Of a stretch of DNA of 64,000 nt, positions 1 through 11,099 are shown piece after piece. The stretch spans positions 1-64,000 of the forward strand of contig JAKMXF010000032.1 in assembly GCA_024704765.1 (NCBI GenBank). Direction: 5' to 3'. Origin of the DNA: Oopsacas minuta (Eukaryota > Porifera > Hexactinellida > Lyssacinosida > Leucopsacidae). Within the stretch, counting starts at the first letter, position 1. Each line of letters starts with the position of its first letter. The notes beneath the pieces are model-generated. The model saw only the letters and a program-made list of their open reading frames with translations. It made no database searches and was not told the DNA's origin. The position numbers were made by a program, and so were the translations under genes.

Positions 1-126
<126 letters not shown>

Positions 127-450
127 TAATATTACAGTGGAAGCCGCTCAATCGGGGCTCGGATAATCGGGATATCCGCTTAAACGGGACAATGGTTTGG
201 GAACAGATTTTTACATAGAAAAATCGTTGGATAGTTGGGACATTGAATCGGTTAATCGGCATTTTTTATCCCGATTACCCGAATAATTGAAAGTTCATAA
301 TAGGTTATTTAGGATTTCTTATCCCGATTAACCGGATATGAATTATATTCGCTCAATTTGGATTTTTATCCCTATTTTACGATTCTATATTCATTCAGAA
401 TCATTGTAAATGGTTTGTTCTAAAACTAGGAATTTGAATATTATCTACAA

Positions 451-890
451 CAGGGGTCGGTAACTTTATTTGAGTGCGGGCTATATAAACTCTTTTCATA
501 GATGTGCTGGCCACTAGATGACTATTTGTTGATGTACATATATGGTGAATATCCACTAATTCTACAAAAATCCTTGAAGGAATTGATGTATCTATTCAGA
601 GTCAATTTTCTTTTCTTGCTGCTACTACTACGAATGGACATGATGGTAGGATAATGATGGAGTTTAATCGTTTCGTAATCTAATGAAAAATATTGTATAA
701 CAAATAAAAAAAGTATGTAGTGAAAAGGAATATTTTTGTGTTGGAAAATTTATGAAAGTGATGAGCAAATTTCTAATGATATCAATGAATATATACGTAA
801 GTAGAAAATTATGGTAATATAATAAGGTTGTAGCTGATTCTTCGGCGGGCCATGAAAATGCTTTTGCGAGCCGCCAGTTGCCAACTGCTG
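451..890. mobile_element. hAT-type MITE with perfect 8-bp TSD
   Basis: Starts CAGGGGTCGGTAACTTTATT and ends, on the other strand, CAGCAGTTGGCAACTGGCGG. Identical 8-bp duplications ATCTACAA flank it at 443-450 and 891-898. It is 440 bp long and encodes nothing recognisable; the minus-strand 88-codon frame at 664-930 runs across its end and is chance. The GGCTCGC / GGCCCGCC words near the ends recall Charlie-type hATs. Confidence 0.85.
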
Positions 891-1104
891 ATCTACAACC
901 ATAACAATACAACACCGATGCGATTACCATTTACTATACTAAGATTATTAACATTGCTCACTCGCCTCAGTTTCCATTGGCTATTCCACGGTGTATCATT
1001 CCCTCAATAATGACCAGACTGTTGGATATCCAAACGTTTTGCATGGGTTGCAGTAATAAGCACATGCATTATTATTTAAACTTTATTTTCTTACTTTCTA
1101 AGTA

Positions 1105-2436
1105 CAGTTTGTTCCATAATTATTGAGACTAACATCATTTTAATGCAACCTTGACTACTTTCCTTAATACATTGTTGCCGTCAAGTTTTATTCTATTGAA
1201 CAATAGTATTGACTCTATTAATAGATTTGAGCATGTTTATACTTCAATTTTATTTGTAATTTTAGTTTTCAAGTATTTTTATGATGATGACGTAACAATT
1301 ATTGATAATAATTATTAAATTATAGATTATATATTATTATTTCTTAGATGGAACAATTTATCAAGCGGGATGAAATTAGAATACTTCTCCAAGGAGGAAA
1401 ACACACAGTAAATCAAATAGCTACCATTCTAGGAGTTGGGCGGGCGATTGTATTTCGCGTTCAGAAAACTCTCAAAGAAGGTACAAATTTACTTCACAAG
1501 AAAGGTGCTGGAAGGCCTGCTATTCTTAGAAACCTCATCAAGCATAGCATTGCGCAATATGTTAGGCATGATAAAAAGAAGACTATACGTGGAATTGTCA
1601 CAAATCTAGAAGAGAAAAGTGGCACTAAAGTGTCCAAGAGTACAATTGGAAGATGCCTACAGGAAATGGAGTACAGCAAGCCTTGGGCAACACCTGTACC
1701 AATGCTAAGTGAGAAAAACAGGCTCTTACGTATTGAGTGGGGCAAGAAAAATGAGAATATTCATTGGTGTCACGCTGTGTTTGCAGATGAAGCTTCTTTC
1801 TGGCTCAAACCCGGTCGAGTTAGGCTATGGACAAAAAGAAATCGGAAAGTCATTCAGCCAACAACCAAGCATTCCGCTAAATTACACATTTGGGCAGCCT
1901 TTTCAAGTATGGGAACCTTCCCTCTGTGTTTCTTTCGAAGGAATATGGACGCTACCTTCTTTGTCACATATTGGAATGGCATTTGATTGAGCAAGCTGAG
2001 GTTTTTCATGGTCAGAAGTGGTTTCTCATTCAGGATAACGACCCAAAACATACCTCAAGGATCGCCAAAGCTTGGATGGAGAAAAATATGAAGAAAAACC
2101 AAAGAGAATGGCCAAGTCAAAGTCCTGATCTCAACCCAATTGACAATATATTGGGTTGGATGAAGCAAAAGCTATATAAGGACAACTTTACTAGCTTGGT
2201 CCAATTGGAAAAGAGGATCCAAGAAATATGGGATTCTATCACTCCCGAATTTTTAGCACCATACTACAAGTCTATGAGTCATAGGTGTAGACTAGTGGTA
2301 GAACAGAATGGTTCAAAAATTAATTATTGATCTATTCGTTAGAGGTTATCGATATAATAGTAGAAAAATATTCAATGAAAAATGTGGAGTAAAATATTCT
2401 CCTTTTAGTTAGTCTCAATAATTATGGGACAAACTG
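1105..2436 (+). mobile_element. Tc1-like DNA transposon (about 1.33 kb)
   Basis: TIRs begin CAGTTTGTTCCATAATTATT (left) and CAGTTTGTCCCATAATTATT (right, reverse complement), followed by GAGACTAAC in both. TA duplications lie at 1103-1104 and 2437-2438. The length fits Tc1/mariner. It carries one broken transposase and is inserted in the Tigger remnant. Confidence 0.95.
1348..2330 (+). pseudogene. Tc1-type transposase, one frameshift
   Basis: This is the cut-and-paste transposase of the surrounding Tc1 element. The first frame starts at 1348 and carries a paired HTH region (residues about 1-110, including the GRPAI linker-like GAGRP motif), then the first catalytic Asp in FADEASFWL. Around 1960-1985 the reading moves to the frame that continues to 2330, with QDNDPKHTS (second Asp) and QSPDLNPIDN. 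The third acidic residue is Asp where Tc1 has Glu, and about 35 residues separate the last two, so the triad reads close to DD35D. Joined length is about 325 aa, normal for the family. The single frameshift makes it non-functional as it stands. Confidence 0.9.
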
Positions 2437-2783
2437 TATATAGCGTAACGTATTCTATGACCTCTTGAAGCGGAACTATACCCATACCACAACCAAATCT
2501 CTGCTAGACCCTATATAAATCAGGATTAGTAGTATAGAAATAAGATATATCTGGTCATGTGACAATGAAAAACTAGTTTTGAATACTTAAATAATCATAA
2601 TCGGTTAATCGATTCATCGGGATAATCGGGACAAAATATTGACTCCCGAGCTGTCCCGATTAAGCGGCTTCCACTATAATAATAAATGTTCATTTAATTT
2701 GTGGTCAGGATGATAATTTACATGCTGTAATTAGGCAAGGATCTACACCTCCGAGAATATAGTACGAATCACTGATTCTTGTA

Positions 2784-3605
2784 GACAAACACCTAAGCAA
2801 TCTACAGGACCAATAACCCCCCCCCTCCACCATCACCATATACTTAGCCACTCTTCCAAGAGAATTTCATTTCTCAATTTGAATTTGGGGATCTTGGGAG
2901 TCTTTGAAGTAGTGGGAGATGAAAAGGTAACTTTTCCACGTTACGTATCTTCTTTTTCCCTCTCAGCGAAGATAGATAAATAGGCAGCGAAACATATTTT
3001 GTTATTGTCTACTTCTATTAAATCTTCTACAAATACTCTTTAGTGAATTTCTTTTTCTCAATATTAATGTTGGTCTCTTGTGAGTCTTTGGAGTAGTGGG
3101 AGTTGAAAGGTAACTTCCTAGATGGTGTTCCGTATCTTCCTTTGCCCTCTCAGCGAAGACTTTAATTCTTTCATAAGATTTTCCTTCCTATTTGCTTAGG
3201 TGTTTATGAATACGTAATGGATGAGCTTAAAATTCTCAACCCAAAGAATTGGTACAAATAGGAATAGATGAGCTCCATTCTCTGGGGAACTCATTCCCTC
3301 AAGTAATTGATGTTTGGGAAAGGAAGTGGAAAGAAAATCTTATAAAAGAATTTACTTCTAAGCTGAGAGGGAAAGCGAAGATACGTAATATCAAGGAAGT
3401 TAGCTTTTCATCTCCCACTACTCCAAAGACTCCCACGACACCGAAATTAAAATTGGGAAAAAGAAATTTAGAAAGAGTATATGTAGAAGATTTAATAGTA
3501 GTAGACAATAACAAAATATGTTTCGCTGGCTATTTATCCAGCTCGTCAGTAACAAACACAACAATAGTACTAATTATAACTGATTGCTGCTATTCCAAGG
3601 TTTGA
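2784..3605. repeat. Palindromic cluster of a degenerate repeat (two copies minus, one plus)
   Basis: Units of roughly 130-190 bp occur at about 2850-3040 and 3041-3170 (minus orientation) and 3355-3545 (plus). Shared words include CTCCCACTACT, CTCTCAGCGAAGA / GAGAGGGAAAGCGAAG and GACAATAACAAAATATG. A short inverted repeat (ACACCTAAGCAA at about 2790, TTGCTTAGGTGT at about 3195) brackets the first two units. No TIR or TSD was found. Confidence 0.7.
3249..3605 (+). CDS. Hypothetical 118-aa ORF from the repeat cluster
   Basis: Not recognised. It is hydrophilic and Lys/Arg-rich in the middle, with a Ser/Pro/Thr run (FSSPTTPKTPTTPK, about residues 53-66), then a KLKLGKRNLERVYVEDL segment. Its central 60 codons are the plus copy of the repeat; the minus copies still encode a recognisable FSSPTTSKTPKIPKFKL in one frame but are broken elsewhere. 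That suggests a once-coding tandem unit. No signal peptide or membrane segment is evident. It may be a gene fragment or an accidental frame. Confidence 0.3.
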   Translation: MVQIGIDELHSLGNSFPQVIDVWERKWKENLIKEFTSKLRGKAKIRNIKEVSFSSPTTPKTPTTPKLKLGKRNLERVYVEDLIVVDNNKICFAGYLSSSSVTNTTIVLIITDCCYSKV

Positions 3606-3918
3606 AGGAATTTCTAGATTTCTGAGTAACAAAGAGATGATAAAGTGTATATGAGCTTACTAATATTATTTATGGGAGTTACTATATAAAGTGGATTTGA
3701 ACAATGGTGGTTTCTGAAAGTGTTGATTGCTGACAGGCCATGTAATCATGTTGGTTTAGGGACGATCATTTGAATTTTCTGAACTAGTATATTCTAAATC
3801 TGTTGTAATTGTGGTATTGATTGTGACATCTGGAGCATTATTGGGTTCTTCGTTAGGTGGTTGACTAATAGTTTCGTAGAAAGGTTCTTGAATAGTAAAG
3901 ATTTGTTGTATACTACTA

Positions 3919-5264
3919 CAGGGTGTGACAAAAGTATTGTCGTTTTTTATAATGAATCCAACGTAAGCTAATATACAACAATTAGTACATTATTGCTTCT
4001 CAATATAGTCTCCTTGTCTTTCTAATACGGGTGCTACTCGCCTGGGCATACTGGAGACCATATTCTGCAAAACATTTCCTGAAATATCACTCCATGCCAT
4101 TTCCAAATTTTTGATGAGGTTATTCACAGTGCTTGCTTGCTCAAACTCTTCCACTTTGTCTTTCAGTATTGACCATAAGTTTTCAATGGGATTGAGGTCA
4201 GGTGAGTTCCCAGGCCATTCCGCTTTCTGCCAAAACGCTGGAAGATTCTATTTGCACCATTCTTGCGTTAGCTTGGCCGTATGAGCGGGAGCCCCGTCTT
4301 GCATGAAAATTATCTCGGACATCTTTGAAGTCATGGCCCGCTGTAAAACCGATCCATTTTTTGTTCTTCTATTGATCGCATCTTTGCAAGATCCAGTCAA
4401 AATCTTCGTACGATAGTACTCTCCATTAATAGTTTGCATCTGAGGTATAACATGCAGCTCAGATAGTGCTTGGTGAGATATCATGCCCCAAGCATGAACT
4501 TTCGCCGGAAATTTTATCTTTGTACAGGGTTCGATTGAACCTGAATCCTTGCTCCAAACTCGGTTATTCTGTCTGTTTGGGGTTGGAAATAATTCGAATG
4601 GAGATTTATCCGACCACAGAACTCTATTCCAATCTTCTACAGTCCAATCCTTGTGTTTCTGCGCAAATTCGATCCGGTTTTCCTTCATTTTCAAGGTCAA
4701 TCGAGGCCTTCTCGGCCTTTTAAATGGCGTAGTACCTAGAGACTTTCTCAAATATCGATGAACAGAGGTGTGAGTGACATCATAACCACTCCTCGTTAAT
4801 CTGAGAGCTAGCTTTCGTGTAGATTGCCTTCTCTTCCCCAAAGACAAAGCGATGACAATTTTCACAATTCTATCAATTTTCGGCGGAAGTCCATACTTAG
4901 ATTTGATTCCATTGAAAATCCCAATTTATCGCTAGGCCCCCCATCTCTGAACTGATCGAATATTGATATTCAACACTTAAGCAACCTTTTTAGGCGTTTC
5001 TCCTGCTTTAAGCATCCCCAATGCCTGAGATCTTAAAGATAATCCGTAATCCTGGACATTCATATCACAACAATAAAGTAGAAATTTCCAAAATGACGAA
5101 AATAATTCCAAAATATATCCTTGTAAGATTTGACTCCACTCGAGTTTAACTAAGTAGTATAAAAACATATTTACTGAGAGAAATCAATGGCAAGGGTTGT
5201 ATACGAATGTGAAATTTGAATTTAATGTGTATTAATATGACGACAATACTTTTGTTGCACCCTG
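3919..5264 (-). mobile_element. Tc1-like DD37E element (defective copy)
   Basis: TIRs: left CAGGGTGTGACAAAAGTATT, right (reverse complement) CAGGGTGCAACAAAAGTATT, both continuing GTCG. TA duplications lie at 3917-3918 and 5265-5266. Length is 1346 bp. It is the same family as the copy at 54137-55481 and the fragment near 52.1-52.3 kb. It inserted at the edge of the (ATT)n tract. Confidence 0.92.
3990..5063 (-). pseudogene. Tc1-type DD37E transposase, several stops
   Basis: Starts at 5063 (MNVQDYGLSLRSQALG...) with the N-terminal HTH, then stops soon after PKKVA near 4977, followed by a decayed stretch to about 4866. The frame is open again from 4865 to 4248 with WSDKSPF (first Asp; the usual following Glu is Lys) and FMQDGAPAHTA (second Asp intact). 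A single TAG after EWCK near 4248 interrupts it. The same frame then continues through PGNSPDLNPIENLW (Glu) to the TAA at 3990-3992. Unlike its relative at 54 kb, this copy keeps the second Asp but is broken by nonsense codons. Confidence 0.88.
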
Positions 5265-5266
5265 TA

Positions 5267-5290
5267 CTACTACTATTATTATTATTATTA

Positions 5291-5378
<88 letters not shown>

Positions 5379-5391
5379 TATTATTATGTTA
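5267..5391. repeat. (ATT)n microsatellite
   Basis: About 120 bp of ATT/TAT repeat with few interruptions, directly next to the right TA duplication of the DD37E element. The poly-Leu frame across it is only the translation of the repeat. Confidence 0.97.
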
Positions 5392-5512
5392 TGAATATTA
5401 TGAATAAATGTTCACAATTTTTGCACTAAAGGAATGAATGAATAATTAGCCGAAAAATACCAAAAATAAATTGAAAGAGAGTAAAACAACCAAAGAGAGG
5501 GAAAACGAAATA

Positions 5513-5540
5513 CAGTAGAATCCGCTTAAGCAATCCTAAT
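5513..5540. mobile_element. Solitary Tigger-like terminal sequence
   Basis: TA followed by CAGTAGAATCCGCTTAAGCA, a good Tigger/pogo left terminus. No matching right end was seen downstream, so it is a relic or a truncated MITE. Confidence 0.45.
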
Positions 5541-6774
5541 CTATACTAAACTAAAATTTCGTCAGTCGATGGCAATATATTTGAATTATTACTTCATATA
5601 AATGTATAAAGCCAATTAAATGAATAATACAGAATAAACATATAATAATAACAAGGCAACATTAGATGATCATAATTTTAGATATACATCTTCACTCATA
5701 ATTTAACAAAATATGACGTAATATATGTTGTCAGGCCTCTGATTAGAAGTAAAGTTAAGAATTAGAATCACAAGAAAAGACAATTTCTAACGCACGATTA
5801 CTTACTCAAATCAAATAATGAATTTCCTATAGTTCTACAAAGATCATTGGATGTATTGCTCAAGAGGCATCGTCTGAATAAGTTTCAAATCAACTCCACC
5901 TTTTACAGGAGATATGAGACCTTACACGTACCCAAATATTATGATAACGTATACTTATAATTGCTAAAAATATGCTATGAGATATCTCTAACATTCACAA
6001 AGCGTGGCAAAATCTAAGTTCAATGAAAATATTACGTGAAAAGTTTCCTATCCAATTCTAGTTAACTTAACGAATATTAAGAGATGTTGCATACCTTTTC
6101 CGAGTAAGGAGTTTGGATAAATTTTGCATTTCCAAAGGCCCCATTACTTCTTACTGACAAACGCTAACAGTGAATCTAGTTTGGTAAACACCTACATCAA
6201 AGATACTGATATCAATGTACAGAGTTTACAATGATACTCGCTACATGATAAATGCAATTAGAAGGGCTCAGTAGTAGAGACTGGTTAGGTTATCACTTAT
6301 ATGTTGTAACTCCCAGAAGTAGTAACTTATGTAAATATGAAAGAAGTTGAGAGATAAAAATAATTACCAATTAAATAATTAAAGTACAAAAGATGGACTA
6401 GAATAATTATACTGTGGAGAGAGTGCTATTATAGTACTAGTTGAATTTATGTACTGAATTCCAGTAAATTCTAAGAATGTTATCTTCAATTTGAAACCAG
6501 CAGTTATTACAGCTAGATATGCCGATTATATTCAAATACGGTATAGAATTTAGTATTTTATGCGGGATTTTATCGTATTTATTCATCTATTCAAATATTA
6601 TTAGTGGTTACATGTGTTTGCTTACAGAAATGCATACATTAATTTGGTAGATTAGTAGGAGTATGTATTATAATGTATATGATGATAATGTATCCACCTG
6701 GGTCAATTAAACAGCTTACACGATCGTTGTTCATCGCTTATAATAGATGGATAAATATACAATAACTGATTCAG
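5541..6774. other. AT-rich non-coding stretch, nothing identified
   Basis: No ORF above noise, no TIR pair, no RNA gene signature. It is low-complexity AT-rich sequence, probably intergenic or old unrecognisable repeat. Confidence 0.5.
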
Positions 6775-7405
6775 CAGATATAACTCTCGTTATAAAAGGA
6801 ATAGAAGCAATTACTCACATTATATAGTGGGTAAAAATCATTACGTTATAACCAGAGTTTCTTCATACAAGTGAAACCTCTGGAATCGGGGCATGTGGGA
6901 TACTGGGAAAATTTCTGACGCCCCGATTGTGGATTTCAGTGTGGTATTGTGTCTAAATCACCATTACCCGTGTATATGTAGTTCATATTATGTCATACTA
7001 TTGTTTCGTATTGCTAGTCAAACTGTAACGTAAAATATTTCATTCTGCTACATATTGCTTATCATGAACACCTCTCTAAAGTGAAAATTTCACTTACGTA
7101 GCATTTATATTATGTTTTATTCGATAGTTATCGCGAAAATAAAAGTTTATTGAGTTGATTTCAGTATTGATGCCCCGATTGCGTAGGGGATATTAGTATT
7201 AGTCCTATGCAAGCTGAAAGAATTAGATTTTCAGGGTTTGTCCCGATTTCCCGATTGTCGCTAATTCCCCGATTCCAGAGGTTCATTTGTATGGGAAAAT
7301 ATTTTCGCGAAATTCAATGACCCGATTTCAGAGGTTCCCCGATTCCAGAGGCCCCGGTTAGAGAGGTTTCACTGTATACTACTTGGTTATAACGGGAGTT
7401 TACTG
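6775..7405. mobile_element. Probable outer Tigger-like MITE interrupted by a second MITE
   Basis: The right end (reverse complement) reads CAGTAAACTCCCGTTATAAC and is followed by TA. A diverged match, CAGATATAACTCTCGTTATA, begins near 6775. The right part contains a second GTTATAACCAGAG word at 6845. The better preserved MITE at 6868-7374 lies inside. The left boundary is uncertain. Confidence 0.4.
6868..7374. mobile_element. Tigger-like MITE, 507 bp, TA TSD
   Basis: Left end CAAGTGAAACCTCTGGAATC, right end (reverse complement) CAGTGAAACCTCTCTAACCG. TA lies at 6866-6867 and 7375-7376. The motif CCTCTGGAATCGGGG recurs at both ends and inside, giving multiple sub-terminal repeats. It is non-coding. 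Confidence 0.8.
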
Positions 7406-8068
7406 TACACATGTGAGTATTGTTGTGGATAATTAGTATAATGTCTGTATTGCGAAGGAACTAGGATAGATAAATCTTTATACAAATTTCCATATACTAC
7501 TATAATGTGAATAATGTGGAATCATAATATTCCTTAATCAGAGCAATCACTTAATTAATGCAAAATAGAATAATAGAATGAATCAATTATTTTAATATCA
7601 AGATTCAGATGTTTGGAAAGAAATAACTGGGGACAGTGTAGCAAGCATTATACTACATTAATAAAAGTAGTCTTATTATAGAAGGAATTATTCTGAAAAA
7701 CTTGAGCCCTGCCATCCCATGGACATAAGCCTCATAAGAACCCAACATATGCCCTCGTTTGCCACTACAATTCTTCTACAAATAACCACAATTCGAAATA
7801 AAATTCTAAATATCAAACTGATCTCAATTGCATCAGGTGAGTTGGCTAATTAGCATAAGGATATAATCCTCAAACATTTTATTATGCTTACTTTGCGTAT
7901 TAACTAGAACATCTGCTGTTGTGGCGAAATTAGACGAATATATGCTACATTGGAAAATGGATTCGAGCTATGACAATTACAGCAGGCCATACATTGCAGA
8001 AAGTATTATACAATAGAACCTCTGAGATCTGTACAGTCTCGTCCATAAGGAAATTAGCTAAATTTCAA
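7406..8068. other. Non-coding stretch, nothing identified
   Basis: AT-rich, no supported gene, no paired termini. Confidence 0.5.
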
Positions 8069-8223
8069 ATATATTTCGAACTTTTGGAAAATTGTGCACA
8101 GATCTGGAGGTCTGACTATAATTATGATATGAGTTAGTATAAAAAATATATTTCGAACTTTTGGAAAATTGTGCACAGATCTGGAGGTCTGACTATAATT
8201 ATGATATGAGTTAGTATAAAATA
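8069..8223. repeat. 77-bp tandem duplication (2 copies)
   Basis: The unit starting TTTCGAACTTTTGGAAAATT at 8074 repeats at 8151 almost without change through ...GATATGAGTTAGTATAAA. Period 77 bp. The near identity indicates a recent duplication. The 63-codon minus frame across it is only the translated repeat. Confidence 0.9.
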
Positions 8224-8940
8224 CTGTCTTAGTATAATAATACAAAATTAGCTAGTAACATAGGCATAAATATTTTGGGTGCCAAGATAGTTTAAAGGTC
8301 TGTTGCCTAACCAGGAGTATAATGAAATGACAATTTTGTACTAGTAATAAATACGCAATTCAGTATTACATATGGTGCTAAGATTAACATTTGTGAAGTG
8401 GATAAACTGCACAGACACCGATGGTGTAGCATGATTTTTATCATCTAAAATGGAAACATAAATTCATATGAATTTGCGAAACCTGCTGACATGAACTCAA
8501 TAGGTTAGTTAACATACAACTGTAAAATATATATTTTGGATATAACATTCATAAACCCACGCTAACCAAACAGATGGAACAAAATCAGTAAATGCGATTT
8601 GTAATACAAAGATAATTCCCTTAAAATCCCTCAATTATTTCTAATAAATATATGTATAATTATTTCATTATTCACAATACTAATATAAATACTATATACA
8701 ATAAAGTAATAGGAGAATGCTATACCCACAATATTTGAAATAAGCAACTCTAGAAATGAGCAAATACAATAGTAATAGGCAAGGTATAAAAGTAAACAAC
8801 TCTATACGAGTCTCTTGGACGGTAACTACGGTATGAATTAATATGAGAATAGAAAGATTTGAAATGTTGGGGACCCCTCCACTACTTGGCTCTGTCAACA
8901 ACAACACCACCTACAAGGATAAATTACAAATGTTAGAATA
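8224..8940. other. Non-coding stretch, nothing identified
   Basis: AT-rich, no paired termini. The 72-codon minus frame at 8692-8910 has no recognisable domain and I do not support it as a gene. Confidence 0.45.
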
Positions 8941-9095
8941 CAGTGGATGACAGTTATAACAACACCGGATATAAGAACATGTCGATTATAAGCACCATCC
9001 TCTGTGGATAACGGTTCTCATATTTCCAGTATATTTCATGTAGGATATAAGATATATTGCCACTCCCAGGTCGTTCTTATATCCCCAACCTACTG
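8941..9095. mobile_element. Tigger-like MITE, 155 bp
   Basis: Left end CAGTGGATGACAGTTATAAC, right end (reverse complement) CAGTAGGTTGGGGATATAAG. TA lies at 8939-8940 and 9096-9097. The internal word GGATATAAGAAC occurs near both ends in inverted orientation. Confidence 0.75.
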
Positions 9096-9416
9096 TAGTA
9101 ACAACTCCTGTTCCTGTCAATAACATTATAATATTGAATGAAGAAGGACAAAATTAACTAGCAATTACTTTCTATTTTGTCTATGAAACAGAGAAGTTTG
9201 TGAATGAATTGTCCATTATAATTAGTAAGTGATTTGGTAATTAATTGTAGTAGATTGTTATACGTACAAAAGTATATTCTACCCAACTTTATAAAGTAGA
9301 ATTAACATTAATGTGGTCTATGGAACCGCTATATTGAGTCGTATTAATGGTTGATATGTATACATCCAATAGTAAATAAATAAGAATACAAGACACCTGA
9401 AAGTCTGACAAAACGT

Positions 9417-9474
9417 TTCACAACATTTCGTTCCAGACATTTCGTTCCAGCGACATTTCGTTCCAGAGATTTTG
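9417..9474. repeat. Short tandem motif CATTTCGTTCCA (about 4 copies)
   Basis: ACATTTCGTTCCAG occurs three times in about 45 bp, followed by the degenerate GATTTTGTTCCA. No element boundary could be assigned. Confidence 0.7.
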
Positions 9475-9636
9475 TTCCACTTTTGAATGGTCAATTTTTG
9501 TTAATAATTTAACAGGTTTTACATGGCTAAATAATTGAACTACTTTCTTGTCTGAATTCGTTGGTTAATTCTAACTTAAATTAAATTGGTTTACCAATTG
9601 CTGTGCAGAATTTGCTAAAATAGATCAGCGAATTCA

Positions 9637-9849
9637 GTGGGTGCTAAAACGTGTTTTTCGGAGCCCGCTTATTTGTCCCGGTTGAATTCCAAATTTTCAA
9701 TAGACATTAACATTAATTGATTTCAGAATTACCGACACCCCATAATTCCGACTTCCAGCCATTTATTAATACCAATTTATATTGATAACCCCGAAATTAC
9801 GGCCATTTACCTAAGTCCAAGGGTGACCGTAATTCAGATGTTCCACTGT
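9637..9849. mobile_element. Possible Tigger-like MITE remnant
   Basis: The right end (reverse complement) CAGTGGAACATCTGAATTAC precedes TA. The left counterpart CAGTGGGTGCTAAAACGTG lacks a TA. Internal ATTCCGAC / AAATTACGG words resemble other pogo-type MITEs here. Moderate to weak support. Confidence 0.35.
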
Positions 9850-10163
9850 ATATATATATGTGTGTATGTGCTGTTCAATGTCTATTTATCCTAAAGACAG
9901 GCAGATTGATGCCCATTTATCCTATATACTTCCTATGGCTCAAAATAAAATGTGCATTGTTGTACATATCTCATAATATGTATAAACCCATCAATAACGA
10001 TGTGGTTAACGCATATACTTGGGATATTCAGAGTACACTTTAGAACTAAATCATTGGTCTTGCAAAACGACAGATTTCGGACCAGTTATTTCCCCTAGTA
10101 AAGGAGACCCGAACAATGAATATGGATACAAGTTTTGAGTAATTTAATATAATATATATATAT

Positions 10164-10240
10164 ACTAGCGCGCTACGCTTGCTTGCGAACACTTCGTGTC
10201 CGTATTCGGGCCTTCGGCCCTCGCTTTGGGGAAAGTTACT
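10164..10240. repeat. GC-rich hairpin tract
   Basis: A sharply GC-rich island in AT-rich DNA: AGCGCGCTACGCTTGCTTGC followed by the small inverted repeats ACACTTCGTGT and GGGCCTTCGGCCC, next to a (TA)n run. Its first 15 bases resemble (inverted) the end of the hairpin tract at 57.46-57.58 kb. Confidence 0.6.
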
Positions 10241-10264
10241 TTTGCTGTCCAAATTTAATAATTG

Positions 10265-10570
10265 TTTACTGTTTAATTGTAAACAACAACAATATTAATC
10301 ACATGTTGTTGGAAATTTCATATTAATATTTCAATGCACATAATTAACAAAACTACAAAGTATGGGCTCGCACAGATACAACTATTTATCAAATGTTGGT
10401 GACAGTATCATATTTTAAATCAGCACACCCAATTACCCAATAATAATCATTGAAACCGCGTTTCCCGAATAATTGTTAAATTCGTTCGCTTTTTAGTCGT
10501 GAACAACAACAAATATTAATCACATGTTAGCAACAATATCATATTCGGAATCAGCGCACCCGGTTACATA
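10265..10570. repeat. Diverged internal duplication
   Basis: AACAACAACAATATTAATCACATGTT (about 10285) and AACAACAACAAATATTAATCACATGTT (about 10503) are followed by related text, ACAGTATCATATT..AATCAGCACACCC and ACAATATCATATT..AATCAGCGCACCC. Spacing of the two copies is about 220 bp. Function unknown. Confidence 0.6.
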
Positions 10571-10629
10571 ACCTCATCGTACTATGTTTCTGGGAAAATT
10601 TTGAAACTTCAATGAGTTGTATTTACTTT

Positions 10630-10757
10630 ATAATCATTATAAACAACATTAAAATTACATATGACAAACTCAAAAGTGCGAAATTCGGATTCACCATATT
10701 CGATAATCTTTAGTCAAGTTTTATGGAATTTGTTTCCTTTCCTGATTAACACCATAC
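10630..10757. repeat. Repeat R, copy 1 (downstream of RAG1-like relic A)
   Basis: About 125 bp similar in the same orientation to 17670-17785. Shared words are TTACATATGA, GGATTCA-C-ATGTTCGATA and ATTTGTTTCCTT..GATAA. Both copies lie about 0.6 kb beyond the SEE motif of a minus-strand RAG1-like fragment, so R is probably part of that element's 3' region. Confidence 0.5.
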
Positions 10758-11099
10758 ACAAAACACAGTGGCACGAAATGGCTAAAACCTGGAAGTAGGT
10801 ATTAGGGTACTAGATAACGTATTAAACTATATTATTGACATATGGGGAATCGTACCCAAGGAATCGATTGACCTAACTAGATTTTTTCTAAGTCTTTGGG
10901 TGTGACAGTAATGATGTCATTGTCACATTCAAAAATATTTTGATCTTTTATCGATTTTAATTAAGCCAATTTGTGAACTATAGGTTCAGAAATTGAATGT
11001 TTATGTTTTAATATTATTAACACTATTTAGTGTACATTTTTATAAACTTATGAGACCACATTTCTTGTTGAAATGACCTACCGTTCATTGAACTACAAA
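10758..11099. other. Presumed 3' non-coding part of RAG1-like relic A
   Basis: No ORF. It lies between the stop of relic A and repeat R. It contains one CACAGTGG word at 10764, discussed under rejected observations. Confidence 0.35.

Larger units (their letters stand above)
135..2676. mobile_element. Tigger/pogo-like element remnant carrying two later insertions
   Basis: The left end reads CAGTGGAAGCCGCTCAATCG. The right end (reverse complement) reads TAGTGGAAGCCGCTTAATCG. TA duplications lie at 133-134 and 2677-2678. The AATCGG-rich termini and TA target are typical of Tigger/pogo. Two younger elements sit inside: a hAT-type MITE at 451-890 and a Tc1 element at 1105-2436. Without them about 760 bp of Tigger sequence remain and I see no pogo transposase, so this is a non-autonomous or internally deleted copy. 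Confidence 0.8.

Noticed and set aside
5216-5407. 63-aa poly-leucine ORF
   Set aside because: Plain translation of the (ATT)n microsatellite.
8054-8245. 63-aa ORF with an internal repeat
   Set aside because: Result of the 77-bp tandem duplication in AT-rich DNA.
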